NCBI GenBank assembly: GCA_021014945.1
Contig: MU266327.1
Span: forward strand, 434,001-498,000
Source: Leucogyrophana mollusca
Taxonomy: Eukaryota > Basidiomycota > Agaricomycetes > Boletales
Length of the DNA: 64,000 bases
Reading direction: 5' to 3'
Part shown: piece by piece, positions 47,001 to 58,179 of the stretch
Position numbering within the stretch: the stretch's first letter is position 1
Layout of the letters: every line of letters begins with the position of its first letter
The notes under the pieces: generated by a model
The model's input: only the letters and a program-made list of their open reading frames with translations
Told to the model about the DNA's origin: nothing
Database searches by the model: none
Position numbers and translations under genes: made by a program

Positions 47001-48661
47001 TGTAGGCCATGTTGATGCGGGAAAATCCACACTTATGGGAAGACTTCTGTACGAACTTGGGCGAGTTGACGAGAAGACGAGGATAGCGAACGAGAGAGGG
47101 AGCAGTAAAGCGGGCAAAAGCAGCTTTAGTTGGGCCTGGGAACTCGATGGCACCGCGGAAGAAAGAGAAAGGTCAGTTTTCCTCGTCGATCGCCATCTCG
47201 CACTGAACAATGCTACAGAGGAATTACCATGGACATCGCCTTGCAGTCCTTGGCGACACCCCACCGACAGGTCACTATTCTTGATGCCCCAGGTCACAAA
47301 GACTTTGTACCCAACATGATTTCGGGGGCGTCGCGGGCCGATTGTGCACTTCTTGTCGTTGACGCTGCCACAGGCGAGTTCGAAGCGGGGTTCGATCGTG
47401 GAGGTCAGACCCGGGAGCACCTGCTACTGGTGCGAAGCCTAGGAGTATCCCAAGTTGTAGTAGCTGTGAACAAACTAGATCAGGTAACGATCAGTCGCAA
47501 CCAGTTGGTTCCGCCGCACTCATTCTCGTGCTAGGTTAACTGGGACCAGAGTCGATATGAAGAGATCTGTGGGCTACTTCGATCGTTCCTCACCCAGTCG
47601 GGTTTCCACCCCTCGAAAACGAACTTTGTTCCTGTTGCCGCTATGCTTGGCGTCAATTTGGTCAACCGAACAGGTTCTGACGCTCAAGAACTGTCAACTT
47701 GGTACAAAGGAGCTACTCTTGTAGACCTTCTGGGTACGTACCGCACCCCCCTATGGAGCGATTGTACTCATCTCTTCCCTACAGACAAACTGGACCCACC
47801 AGTCCGAGATATCACATCGCCACTTCGTTTGCCTATTTCCAATGTGTTCAAAGGGCAAAGCTCTGGCACTGGTGTCAATGGTAGGATATGCGGCGGTATT
47901 GTTCAAGTGGGGGAAAAGCTACGAGTTCTCCCTGGGGACGAGTCTGCGATTGTGAGATGTGAGCATGCGACTGGTCGAGTTCGATCCTCGGAATATCTGA
48001 CCCCTTTCTTGTAGCCATTGAGGTCGAAGGTGCAAGCGTACCCTGGGCTGCGGCCGGTGCCAATGCGACGCTGTACTTGACAGCGATTGATCCGATCCAT
48101 CTCAGTATTGGGAGCGTTTTGTGTCCGCCGTCGGACATCGTCCCTCTGGCTACTGTTTTCACTGCTCGTGTCATAGTCTTTGATATCCAGCTTCCCATCA
48201 CCGCGGGCGCATCAGTATGTCCCTTACCGTCCTGGCCAAGCTGTTTTTGATGGGGAGCATTCAGGTCGAGTTGTTCCATCATTCGCGAGATGTACCTGCA
48301 ACAATATCAAAACTCATCACTACTCTGGATCGAGCGTCTGGCGCAGTGACGAAGAAGAAACCTCGGCAAGTAGTCTGTCTTGTGTGGCGGCTTTAATCTA
48401 CTGAGTGCAACGCCCTGTATCCAGTGTCCTTTCCAAAGGCACGTCCGCTGAAGTCGAGATCACCTTACGAGCTGGAACTCTGTCCGGGCCCTCTGCCGTT
48501 GCGCGGCCTATTCCCTTGGAGCCATTCTCCTCGAACAAAGACATGGGGAGGGTGCTCGTTCGGCGAGGTGGAGAGACTATCAGCGCTGGTAAGCTAACTC
48601 CCTATCATGATATTCGTCACTCACAAACGAGTCAGGCATCGTACTCGATATTTTGGGATGA
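44010..48661 (+). CDS. HBS1: HBS1/SKI7 ribosome-rescue GTPase locus
   Basis: Fifteen exons; the longest splice form gives 1215 residues, and skipping exon 6 gives 770. The N-terminus [12 protein letters not shown]...DDDMTPEQQ and the helical block [11 protein letters not shown]...[16 protein letters not shown] form the HBS1 N-terminal domain. The GTPase has [14 protein letters not shown] (switch I), DAPGHKDF and NKLD, followed by two beta-barrel domains, as in eRF3/eEF1A relatives. Hbs1 with Dom34 splits stalled ribosomes. Exon 6 (45065-46399) encodes 445 disordered Ser/Pro/Lys-rich residues and ends in [12 protein letters not shown], like the exosome-binding motif of Ski7-type isoforms. Intron 48366-48424 has a GC donor. 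Whether the cassette is always included cannot be read from DNA. Confidence 0.93.
45065..46399 (+). other. Symmetric cassette exon of the HBS1/SKI7 locus
   Basis: The exon is 1335 nt, divisible by 3, with the same phase at both ends, so it can be skipped without changing the downstream GTPase frame. If the following intron (46400-46572) is retained, translation ends at 46431, ten codons after the donor position, which gives a GTPase-less protein that terminates just after the Ski7-like motif at 46351-46386. Confidence 0.7.
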
Positions 48662-48893
48662 CCTCATGACAAGTTCCAAAGATTTTAGAACATCACAACA
48701 AATTTCGGCCGAATTAAAGCAAATGTAAATTGCTATCCAAATAGTTGCGACAACTTGCAAGGCTTCCGAGTGACATAATTCCGGAGTGAAGGGGATATCG
48801 AACGAGGCAAGTGCTAAAAAAAAAAGTAGATCCAGGGCGGGGATAAATCCACAAACAACAAGATACATAGAGTCAAGCCATCACCGCAGACGC

Positions 48894-50463
48894 CTATTGT
48901 TTCTTCTTGTCCTTATGATGGAAGAGGCTTTTGACCTTGCCAATGAACGATTTTCTCTTCTTTCGTGAACTCGCGGTGCTGAACTTGGATGAAGGAGTAG
49001 CATCCGGGGTGGCGGCATTTGGGAAGGATATTTCTTTCACTGGAGTTTTCGGAGAGCGAGAAGGCGTGGTAGCTTCGGTGGCGTTCTCCTGAGAAGCGTC
49101 CTTTGAAGGGACGGTGGGTCTTTCTGAGCCGTTAACAGTCTCAGTCTTGTCAGGCTCTGGTAGGCCGGGTGGTGAGACACTAATTGAACCCTGAGCACCA
49201 TTCGCAGCCTCGCCGTTGGATGCGAGTCCTGCTCCAGAGGTTTCAGGGGCTGATGATGTCATTTCAGAGTCTGCGGCAACCGGGCTGGCAGCGGCATCTG
49301 GTCCAGGCGCCGGTGAAGGAAGGACGACGGGGCCATGGGTAGAGGCTTCCGCGGCTAACGAGTCGGCCGCCCCGTTTGTTGGAGGAGAGATGGACTCCTC
49401 TTTGGCTTTGGGCGGTGAAGACTCTTCAGAGGCTACAGGAGCTAAGACGAGAACGTTGAGAGGGACCTGGCGTTCTGGTTCTGTATCTTGAGCAGGTGCG
49501 TGCGTTGAGGGTTCGTGGATCTCTCCCTTCGTAATAGGATGTCCGTTCGTGAGCTCCGGTTCGGTTGAAGCGGGAGGTAGGGGTTCGTCAGTTGTCGTGT
49601 TGTCGTTTACGGGGAGAATGGGTATAGGAACTACAGGTGCAACCTCGGGTTCCGATGCTAGAACCTCTCTGGGAGACGTCGGTCTCTCCACTACCTCGGC
49701 GGTTGGCGGCTCACTGGGACCGTTGGCTATGGGTCCTTCGGGAACCTGCAAAGTTGCGCCATTGGTAAGAGGGCTCTTTCCAACAAACTGACGGGTCCTA
49801 CCTTGTCAGAGGTACCACCAGTGACATTTTGAACAGCTGCACCCAAACCCGACGCGATATATCCCAATGCAGCAGAAGTACCATCGCGGACAGTACCAAT
49901 TATACTGTCAGCTGTCTCTGAGAGTGCGCGGGTCTGTGCGACAGTAGCGTTGTTCTCATTAATGATGTCATAGGCTCCAGGAAGAGCCTCAGAGGACGGG
50001 GGCGCATTATCAGCGACCTCGGGCACTATGGGTGTTGACTCCACGACTGCCGGCGGGACCTTGTCTAGGGTAGGAGACTCAGGTTTCGAGGGGGAGACGT
50101 AGATGTTGTTGATGTTCCCAGGCTGGTCGGGCTCGGTAGGCTGGTCATCACGAGTGACCCACCTGCCGTCGACGATAAATTTGTAGGGTACGCGCTCGCC
50201 CCAAGGGACCCTGACTTTAGCCTCGAACCCAGACGGGCCCTTGACAAGGTGGATGGACGAAGACCACTGCGGGCGGTCTCAATTTCCTGGGTTGGGATGG
50301 TATATGTAGTGTGAAGGACATACCTGATCGAAGCTGCCGGTAACAATCACGTCGGTCGCGTCTGTATGTGGCCTGACAAAGCAAATGTGAGCGGATGGCT
50401 TTAGATATGAAAGACAAGCGCTTGCCAGACAAACGAAACCTCGTGGAGAGGATAATTATCCAT
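48894..50463 (-). CDS. CBM48 (AMPK-type glycogen-binding) domain protein
   Basis: Four exons (50426-50463, 50324-50372, 49802-50266, 48894-49745) give 467 residues. The N-terminal 95 residues are a CBM48: SFVWPHTDATDVIVTGSFDQ, WSSSIHLVKGPSGFEAKV, YKFIVDGRWVTRDDQPTEPD and NNIYVSP. The remainder is low-complexity (Pro, Ser, Glu, Thr) and ends in a basic KSFIGKVKSLFHHKDKKK. The domain is that of AMPK beta and of yeast Crp1/Mdg1; enzyme activity is not expected. The first intron (50373-50425) uses a GC donor. That start is preferred because it restores the canonical V-x-F-x-W-P-H beginning of the domain. Confidence 0.82.
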
Positions 50464-51632
50464 CGTTCGTTGTCGAGGTGAGCTGCAAGTGCCGGACGAG
50501 CGCTTGCAACATAAAAATGAACCGAGCTTGGTTGTGACATGACGGAACTCGTGACTCTTTCCGATTTGTCTATCAGTGACGCTTGTCCTCGTGCAGTCAT
50601 TGGGCCTTGTCCCTCTGATAACATTTCATACTCGTCCGGACATTGATCGAGACGATGATACTGGCTCTTAGAACGTTTGGTACGTATCACATTTCTCTGA
50701 CATACTACTGCTTTAGCATGAAGGGCCATGGAGGGCATTGGTGGTAAGTACTTACAATTAGTCCACCCACACCCTGGACCTTCCGCTATTGGGTCGACTA
50801 GTGGTCACTAACGACTCACAAAGTGGTGGGCCATATGATGCAGAGCTTGTATCGAAGGAGCACTGGTTTCATTCTATGTAATGGTCTTCCTACGCGGTTG
50901 AGGAAATGCCCGATGTCGGGAATATGAGATACTCAGACGAGGGCTATTAACCGTTGTTCCACACAGGCAGAAACGCACGCGCATAGAGCCCCCTGAAGCC
51001 CGCTACTAATTATAAACTGTTTTTCATCAATTATAGGTCGATGGCCAATGGTATCATTGCTCTTGTCACTTTGTGGGTACTCTAGCAGGTATCATGAAGT
51101 GGTTACGAAGCTACGTCCTTTACGGAGGGTCGCGCTGGCCGTTAACGCACGTCATCTGACCAAGACCTCGTCGTTCAGAATATCTGAATATCAGGGGCAT
51201 GCGTATGAAGTTCGAACAAGTTCAAAGGACCGGAAGTGTCGGGAAAACGGCGGGACAGTGGGTCCGGGGCCCGGGGAGATGTCATCCAATGCAAGCGAGC
51301 GCGGTGCGAAAAAGGTACAGGCAGGGCCTTTTCGTCATTTGCGGCGTGTTATATACATACACCGCACTGACCTGTTGAAGTTCCCGTTCGGCGTTGACTA
51401 CTCTCGCCGTGGGTTGTGGATACGGATCCTGGGCTCCGCATAACGTGCGGGGGACTAACTCGCCCCTGTGGGGGCTGATCCTGGGGTATAAATCGGTAAC
51501 ACATGTACGAATTACCGGAAACATTACTCCCCTAGTTAACATCGCCAGATTCCACAGCCCTCGGTGACGGCAGCTGCAGGTACCTTCCCAGCGTCTCTCT
51601 TTTTCTGCTTGCTGACTCTTTCCAGACGCGGG
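50464..51632. promoter_or_regulatory. Long divergent intergenic region
   Basis: About 1.17 kb between the CBM48 start and the small secreted protein start. Open frames inside lack domain or codon support. A TATA-like TATAAAT lies at 51487-51493, about 140 bp upstream of the ATG at 51633, and is a plausible core promoter element for the secreted protein gene. Confidence 0.45.
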
Positions 51633-52074
51633 ATGCTTTTCAAGGTCGCCGCCATTGTTCTTTCGGGCATCTGCGTCACGCTAGCAAAGACAGGGCCATG
51701 GTACATGCTGCATATATACTCTGAACCCAATTACAAAGGCTCTCACGAAAGACATCACGGAGGCCTTCCGCTCGGTGGCGATTCCAACTCGGCCAGTTGT
51801 GCGCATTGCATGGATCACCAAAACCCGAAAATAAACAATCACCTACACTCGTTCAAGTTCACTGTCAATGGTCCCGATAAAGACGAAAAGATAGTCCTCA
51901 AGCTCTTTAATCAAGCAGATTGTTATGATGAATACTGTACGTACAGGCTGTTTCAGAATCGTATCTGGATAACTTGCTCATTTTTCGCCAGCCAACGTAT
52001 ACTTTAGCGGTTCTGTACCCAAGGTGTTGGGCAATGTCACGGAGACCAGCTCTCACAAAGTCTGCTGGTACTAG
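51633..52074 (+). CDS. Small secreted protein, beta/gamma-crystallin-like
   Basis: Two exons (51633-51936, 51992-52074) give 128 residues. An N-terminal signal peptide (MLFKVAAIVLSGICVTLA) is followed by a compact Cys-containing domain. The segment WYMLHIYSEPNYKGSHERH resembles a crystallin-type Greek-key motif (aromatic-x6-Gly), and the protein ends in KVCWY with Cys residues that could form disulfides. Function is unknown; small secreted Cys proteins of fungi include cell-surface, antimicrobial and host-interaction proteins. The crystallin likeness is a weak pattern match. Confidence 0.65.
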
Positions 52075-53010
52075 TGGGCCAATAGTCATGAATGTGGCAT
52101 AGGAAGTGTAAGTTTGCAGTAGCTCCGGGGTGTATTTGCACACTATAAACTCATTTCCTTCACATGGCAGCTGCGATGTTTTCACCAGCAATCCCCCTCC
52201 CAATGCTCCACGGACTGGGGACCATACAGACTAGACGTCCACAAAATTGGAGCTATATCATATATGTCGTGCACATTAATTTGTATTGTAAGTTGTACAC
52301 GGAAAACAAGTGGGTCAGATGCAAACTGGGAACCATGCTGTTAGATCTGCCATTTGACTTGACTTGCCTGCCAGGTACCTCCCAATACTTGAGTCATTAG
52401 CCGCCATAGTGGCCTGGTGGCCCGTGGTTGTTGTCAAATAATGCGTAGCATTCCGTTGCATTAAACAGACGAGTCCATATCGCGGGGGGGAGCTCGTACC
52501 AACTTGTGAGCGCATAAGAGCAGAACGGGTTCCGAGTCGTTGATCGAAGACTGGCCAGGGTTTCGTTCGGTGCGTAGCGGCTCGCAAGCACCAAAGCAGT
52601 CCCAGTTGACACTCAGTTGTCACCAGCACTTTCTCAAACGTTGTGGGCGGTTTGACATCGAAGCTTGAACCGCGGCGACGGCGAAAGGAGTGAGGGCTAC
52701 ACGAAGTTCGAGCACTCTCGTGCAGCAGCGGTCTACCTTCGAATTCTTGTGAACGCTGGCGTCAGGAGAGAAGGATGTGGTCATGTCAGTGTCGTGGTCA
52801 CGGCCTTGAGTCGCAACAAAACGGCAGAAACGGCGAGCTCAGTGCACCGTGCACCAAGGTCTCACTGGTCTACAAGTGCTGTACACATACAGGCATTTTT
52901 CGATTCTACAGCACAGCCAGCCAACAAGAAGACTCGCGCGAGTCGTTGAAGCGCTAGTTTTAAAATATCACCACCATCGCGACAAGGACCAGAAGAGCAT
53001 GATATCATTG
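52075..53010. other. Gene-poor stretch
   Basis: About 940 bp. A minus-strand frame at 52397-52612 ends in RLFNATECYALFDNNHG, faintly similar to KLFNQADCYDEY of the neighbouring secreted protein. It might be a decayed or incompletely resolved relative. I could not join further exons convincingly. Confidence 0.25.
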
Positions 53011-56000
53011 TTAACCGTCGCCACCATCAGCACCAATGCCCCGTAGTGCAGCTTTCCGGCTTTTGCTCTTCCTCGCACGAGTGAGGTTTGCGCCTTGCTC
53101 GTGTGGAGGGGTGAACCCAAGGAAGTGCTTTACTGCCGACTCCCCCTCCCGGGGCTGTTGACTAATCGGGGCATTGTCGGAGCCATTATCAGCTGGAGAG
53201 CTGAATGGGGGAGGCGAGTAGCGCTGAGTCTCCGGGTCCGCGTAAACGACGGGTATAGGTGATTCGAAGGCTACGATGCCTAGCTGCCGGCAATAGTATT
53301 GCACGGCCGCATGAAAGGCAGTCCGGCGCGCGTTACGTAGGCCCCAGTCTCTGCGAGAATGTCAACAAATTGTGCAAAACGTGTATAGAAAGGCAGTCGA
53401 GCGTCCGGGACGTGGAGAAGTACTCACTGCCATGTCCTGCGAATGGAGTGGAAGATCAGTCCCGCGCTATTAGAGTCCCAAGGCATTCACAAAACATACG
53501 AATTGTGGGGAATGGTAATTGTGAGTTCTAGATGCCGCTGGAAATCTATGTGCTGCAAAGTAACGGATGTCGTTGGCTGGAACCAGCGGTTCTCTTCCGT
53601 CGCTAACCAGTCGTTGAGGAGCTGCTGGAGGGTATCTAACTTATCGAGAGGTGTCCGCCATGCGACTTGCATGGTCAAACTTTCTACCATTTTCTGGAGC
53701 CAAGCATCAGCATTACGAGACAAGTCACCGGGCGGTCATACACACATCGCTCCGTCGGACGTTCGTTCTGGTGATGGATTAGCACACTGAATCAACAAAA
53801 CAAACATGTATGCCACCCACATGAATTTCGTGAACAGCTGACTGTTGAAATAGTAGGTCTCGGTTCCATCGGATCTAGTAAATACAGTCTACGGTTTGAA
53901 CAATAAGCGAAAGCACAGCAGATCAGAGCGAATCATGCTTACAGCGAATAGGCCCATCTTTTTCACGATCAGATTGTCGTCTACTGGCAAGTGAGCAGAG
54001 TCCGAACAACGATTACCACCGACTCTCACCATCTATAAAACATCTATCTCCAGTGTCGAAAGGACTGGCGGATACAAGTCAACAAGATCGCCATAGTGTC
54101 CCAAACGCACAACTCACTGGGTAACAAACAAGAACATGATGGCATCAAAAATATTGCTTGCTGAGTTCTTGAAGATGAAACTGGCCGCAATGCCCAGAGA
54201 ATACACGCTAGTTAGCGACTGGGTCACGTTGACCCCGAAAATGCTCATCGAAATGAAGAACAGTATCACGAGCGCAAACACCAGTAAAAGCCTATTCAGA
54301 GTCTTCAGTGCGGCTCCGACGTCCCGCATACTGCGCGACAAAAACCGCCGTTCTTTGTACACCCGCAATAACGTTGATTTCACTTCAGAGCGGGATATGT
54401 CGCCATTGTCGTCCCTGTCGAACACTCGGAAAGCTTCCTTCGCTTCGTCATGAGATGGGAAGGCGGGATAGAAGTCGGAGGGGATGAGGTAAGCTCGACG
54501 ACGGTCGCGGAAGGATTTGTATATCGCCCGGGCTAATCGCTGAAACAGTCATGAGGACATTAGCACCTCTTGTTCGACATTGTCATGTACGCGTCGAAGT
54601 GCGAAACCTACCTTTGCCTCATGCGCTGAGCTCACGCTGAACATTAACCCGGCCATGGCATCTTCTTTGCCCTTGATATTCCGGGCATCATGTAGAACTG
54701 CCGTTTTGAATGCCCTTGCGGCCTGCACGAATGCCGCGTCCGACTCATCACGCGCATCTGCTGATCTTCTCCGGACGGGAGCTGGTGGGTATTTATGAGA
54801 TGGCGAGGGCTTATCCTGAGGTGAGTGTGCCGAAGGAGTGCCAGAGGGAGATCCAAGCTGTTGCTCTGACGTGGGTGTGCAAGCAGTAGAATCATCGACC
54901 TTTGGGACCGTCCTCGATATATGCTTCTTATGTTTTCCCTTCGCCTTCTTTGCCTTTCCGGTATCCTCGCCGTCTCCGTCGTCTCCATCATCACCCTCGC
55001 TCAGCGGCGCGGGGCCTTCATCGCGCAAACGGCTGTTGAGAAGATTGAAGTGTTCCTTTTCGCTAAAAGGTGTCATGAAACCCAATGCTGAGAACATGGG
55101 AGTATGTCCGCCGCTCGATTTCTGTTGATGATGCCGAGTGGACGGCTTGGGCTTATAATCGCGTAATTTTTCGATGACACGGAGAGCCTTTCGAACTTCG
55201 TCAAGACGTTCTTTATAGGCAGTGCGATGGAATGCGAAAGCTGTCGGAGGATGACTTAGTCAATTGCAGGTGAACAAGGCATGTATGGTAAGCTACCTAT
55301 AGCATGAGACAACATCCGTTGTGCGCAGATTACGAGAGCAAAGAAGAACAGGAACTCGATAGCTTGCTCGACCTGGAGGGTGACGTTCAGCACCTCGACA
55401 TGCGTTTGGCTGGGCTGTGCCAACTCACCCGATCGGTATATGGCGCAGGGCTGGTAACATCTTGGGCCGTGTCATATAATCCAAATATGTTCTGGAAAAG
55501 AATGATCCAACTGAGCCATGCGCTGCCAGCGTACAAGACTGGCTTGATTGTATCCTTGACGGAATCATACAACTCGATCTGGGACTTGACCTCTTCGGAA
55601 ACATGTCCCCAAGCAATTGAGATGAATATACGGGCAATAACGGGAATGATGTCGACGATCATGGCGAGGCCCCATGATATGACGACGTTCGCTGCGGCCC
55701 AGAAGAGCCAGGCTTCAACGTTGTCCGTGACATTCCGCCGGTGGTCGGTCGGGTGGGGTTTATACCAGAAGAAGCGTACAAGAAGCGCAGGCGTCACCAG
55801 GATGCCTGCGAGGAAGACAGACCCGACAAGAGACGAAAAAAGCAGAGTAAAGAGTCTAAAGAAACGTGTTCAGTGACATGGTTGCACTGCAACAATTGAG
55901 TATTCTGTAATACCTCTTGACTCCCCAACCCTGTGGCTTTAGTTTCACGCCCATTTTCTTCTCAAACTTTGCTTCTTCGTCAACCAAATCCTCATCGCCG

Positions 56001-56455
56001 CTCCAGTCGTATTCTTCGTCCTCCTCTTCCTCTTCATCAGTTCCTGCGATTGAAGATGCACGAGACTCTATTTTAGGTGGGCTATTGATGTAGGTTGGCA
56101 CATGTCCGGTATTGACATTGTCTGGATAGTGTACAGTCGGTTTCTGGCCACCGGGATGCTTTGAGTTACTGTCTGTCTCAGAGGGACGCCTAGAGGAGCT
56201 GGCGCTGGCTGGTTCCTGAGCGCTTTTCGAGTACCCGCTATTTTCATAGTCGGCCATGAGATTGATCCGAGACCGGTACGCTGGTGAGTCCTGGGGGTAT
56301 GAGTCCAGTGCAACCTGGGATGTACTGGCTACAGGACGGTAAGGGGGAGAGGGTAGAGGACTACTGCGAAAAGCTACGTCAAAGTCCTCGCTTGAGGCGG
56401 CAAAGATAGGATCGCAAGGCGCGAAACTTGGCGCGGGATGGAGCCGGTCCTTCAT
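53011..56455 (-). CDS. EF-hand MscS-type mechanosensitive channel
   Basis: Twelve exons (55914-56455, 55429-55855, 55297-55372, 55240-54612, 54118-54539, 54030-54064, 53943-53983, 53821-53888, 53746-53767, 53500-53693, 53428-53436, 53011-53350), 934 residues. The disordered N-terminus is followed by four or so membrane segments and an acidic loop, then an EF-hand loop DRDDNGDISRSE at 599-610 directly before the pore-domain block SLGIAASFIFKNSASNIFDAIMFLF. The cytosolic beta domain carries HPFDTGDRCFIDVDDNLIVKKMG, as in MscS. Fungal relatives (Msy1/Msy2) sit in the ER or plasma membrane and shape Ca2+ influx after hypo-osmotic shock. A 9-nt exon (53428-53436) is needed to join NS-TWQ-DWGLRNARR. 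Confidence 0.9.
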
Positions 56456-56917
56456 CTCGGATTTTTACCGCACGCGCTTTTGATGGTTTCTCCACGTTCC
56501 GGCTTCAATTGCAGTCCTTGCTGCTATATCTGCGGTGAGAACGATGTGATGTGGGAGGCCTCGAGGGAATTTTTTGGGGGACGTTCCACCTTGGGCTTCC
56601 TGGACGTAGATAAGTCAAGGAACACGCGCTCTGTGATCAGCAGTAGCTGTCAATCGCTCCACTGTCTCACAGTTATCTGAGCCGAACAGATCTATGGTCT
56701 GAATTGGTGCATGCTTACGGACGAGGAGAATTTCGTTGAAGGTAAGAAAGGAATCAGAGAGGGGACTTGTCCAAATTTTCATTGTCAAGGCTCATTCTAT
56801 GTCTTACAGGGGGCCTAGCCTAGAATATGAAATTTGGAATGCAGTCCACCGATCCCAGCAGCCCCAGCCCAAGGGTCCTCTGAACATTAATCCGTTCGAC
56901 CATATTACCCCGCTGCC
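56456..56917. promoter_or_regulatory. Divergent intergenic region, MscS channel / coiled-coil protein
   Basis: About 460 bp between two start codons; no other feature recognised. Confidence 0.35.
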
Positions 56918-57609
56918 ATGACAGACCTCCCCGCCGATCCAAAGTCCGTCAAGAAGATAGAAAAGTCTATCGCCAAAGAGTCAAAGGCGGAGGAGAAGGC
57001 CTATCAGCGTGCCGTCAAAGACCTCCGCCAATCCGAAAAGTCCGAAGCCAAGGCAACCAAGGTGGGTTACCCCTCACAGGCTTGCACCGTCCCGCCGCCA
57101 GGTTGGCTTTCTAATGTGAACTCCGTAGGCAGCGGGGAAGGCGCAGAAGACATTAAAGAAGTCGGAGAAGAAGGAACAGGACACAGTGAAGACACTCCAG
57201 AAGGCCACGCACAACCATGACCTTGCAATCACTAATCTTCATAATGCGCAAACCAACCTGCAGGTTTCAGCCTTCTCTCGCGCGATAACAAATAACTCCA
57301 CTCACTACCGTGCTTACAGCTTAAACAGCAGCAGAACACGCAGCTCAAGCAAGAACTTGAGGGTCTGAGAAACCAGGTTGAACAGATGACCAAGGCGAAA
57401 GAGGCACATACTGTTCGTTATACATCATTGTCATTATTATGCCGAAGGGTGACCAAATATATTTCCCCCCATAGCACGACCGCGAAAGCAAGCTTGCTCA
57501 ACTTCATGCTGGGCCATCTGAGGCAGCAGGCGGTGGTAGCAGTGCTGGTATCCCTGCTGTCCCTATCGCAGCTACCGGCGCACCCGGCATACTGGGGTCG
57601 GCCTTATGA
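56918..57609 (+). CDS. Small Lys/Glu-rich coiled-coil protein
   Basis: Four exons (56918-57061, 57129-57263, 57320-57412, 57475-57609) give 168 residues. The first 130 residues are almost entirely charged and helical with heptad spacing (SIAKESKAEEKAYQRAV, LEGLRNQVEQMTKAKEAH), so a long coiled coil is expected. The last 30 residues are Gly/Ala/Pro-rich. No enzymatic domain is visible and I do not recognise a named family. All intron phases agree, which supports a real gene. Confidence 0.7.
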
Positions 57610-58179
57610 CACAACGATCAGTCCTTTCTCCTCGTTTTTCACGGACCCTTCACAATCCAGGCAGAGCACGTTTGATTTGTATCACCCCATCTCAATCTGT
57701 ATCATTCCACTCAGCTGTATCACCAGTAACGCTCCGATGTAGCACCAGATGTCCCCGCCGTTATGTAACGCGTCCGAGAGTAATATGTATGTCGTTTACC
57801 ATGTGACTTGCAAGAGACTGCGTTCGCTGTACGATGCATGCCAGCAGGATTCCAGGTAAGTCCAGGCGTCGCCAGTACCTCGATATCCGTGACTCGTTTG
57901 GGTGGCAGAACTTCATTCTTTATGTCGTTGCATCAGTAAACTACAAGCGTGGCTTGGAAGGGGTGTGGTCCGCACTATACAGTGTACAGCACACCGGCGG
58001 GAGTAGCGATGCCAGCACTGAGACTATCCTGAGAAGGGTGAGTGGCAAGAAACACTACCTGTGCTATAATCAGTTTCAAAAGTGTGAGTATTCTCAGGAA
58101 AGCGATTAGAGGTCGCGTTTTGACATCGACTTGATAGCACGTATTACCTGTATTAGTACACAGTGACTCGAGTCCACAT
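57610..58179. other. Gene-free spacer
   Basis: About 570 bp between two convergent genes. No RNA gene or repeat recognised. Confidence 0.35.

Noticed and set aside
51048..51443. 131-codon + strand frame upstream of the secreted protein
   Set aside because: Composition is random-like, no domain, and it overlaps the region holding the TATA-like element and divergent promoters.
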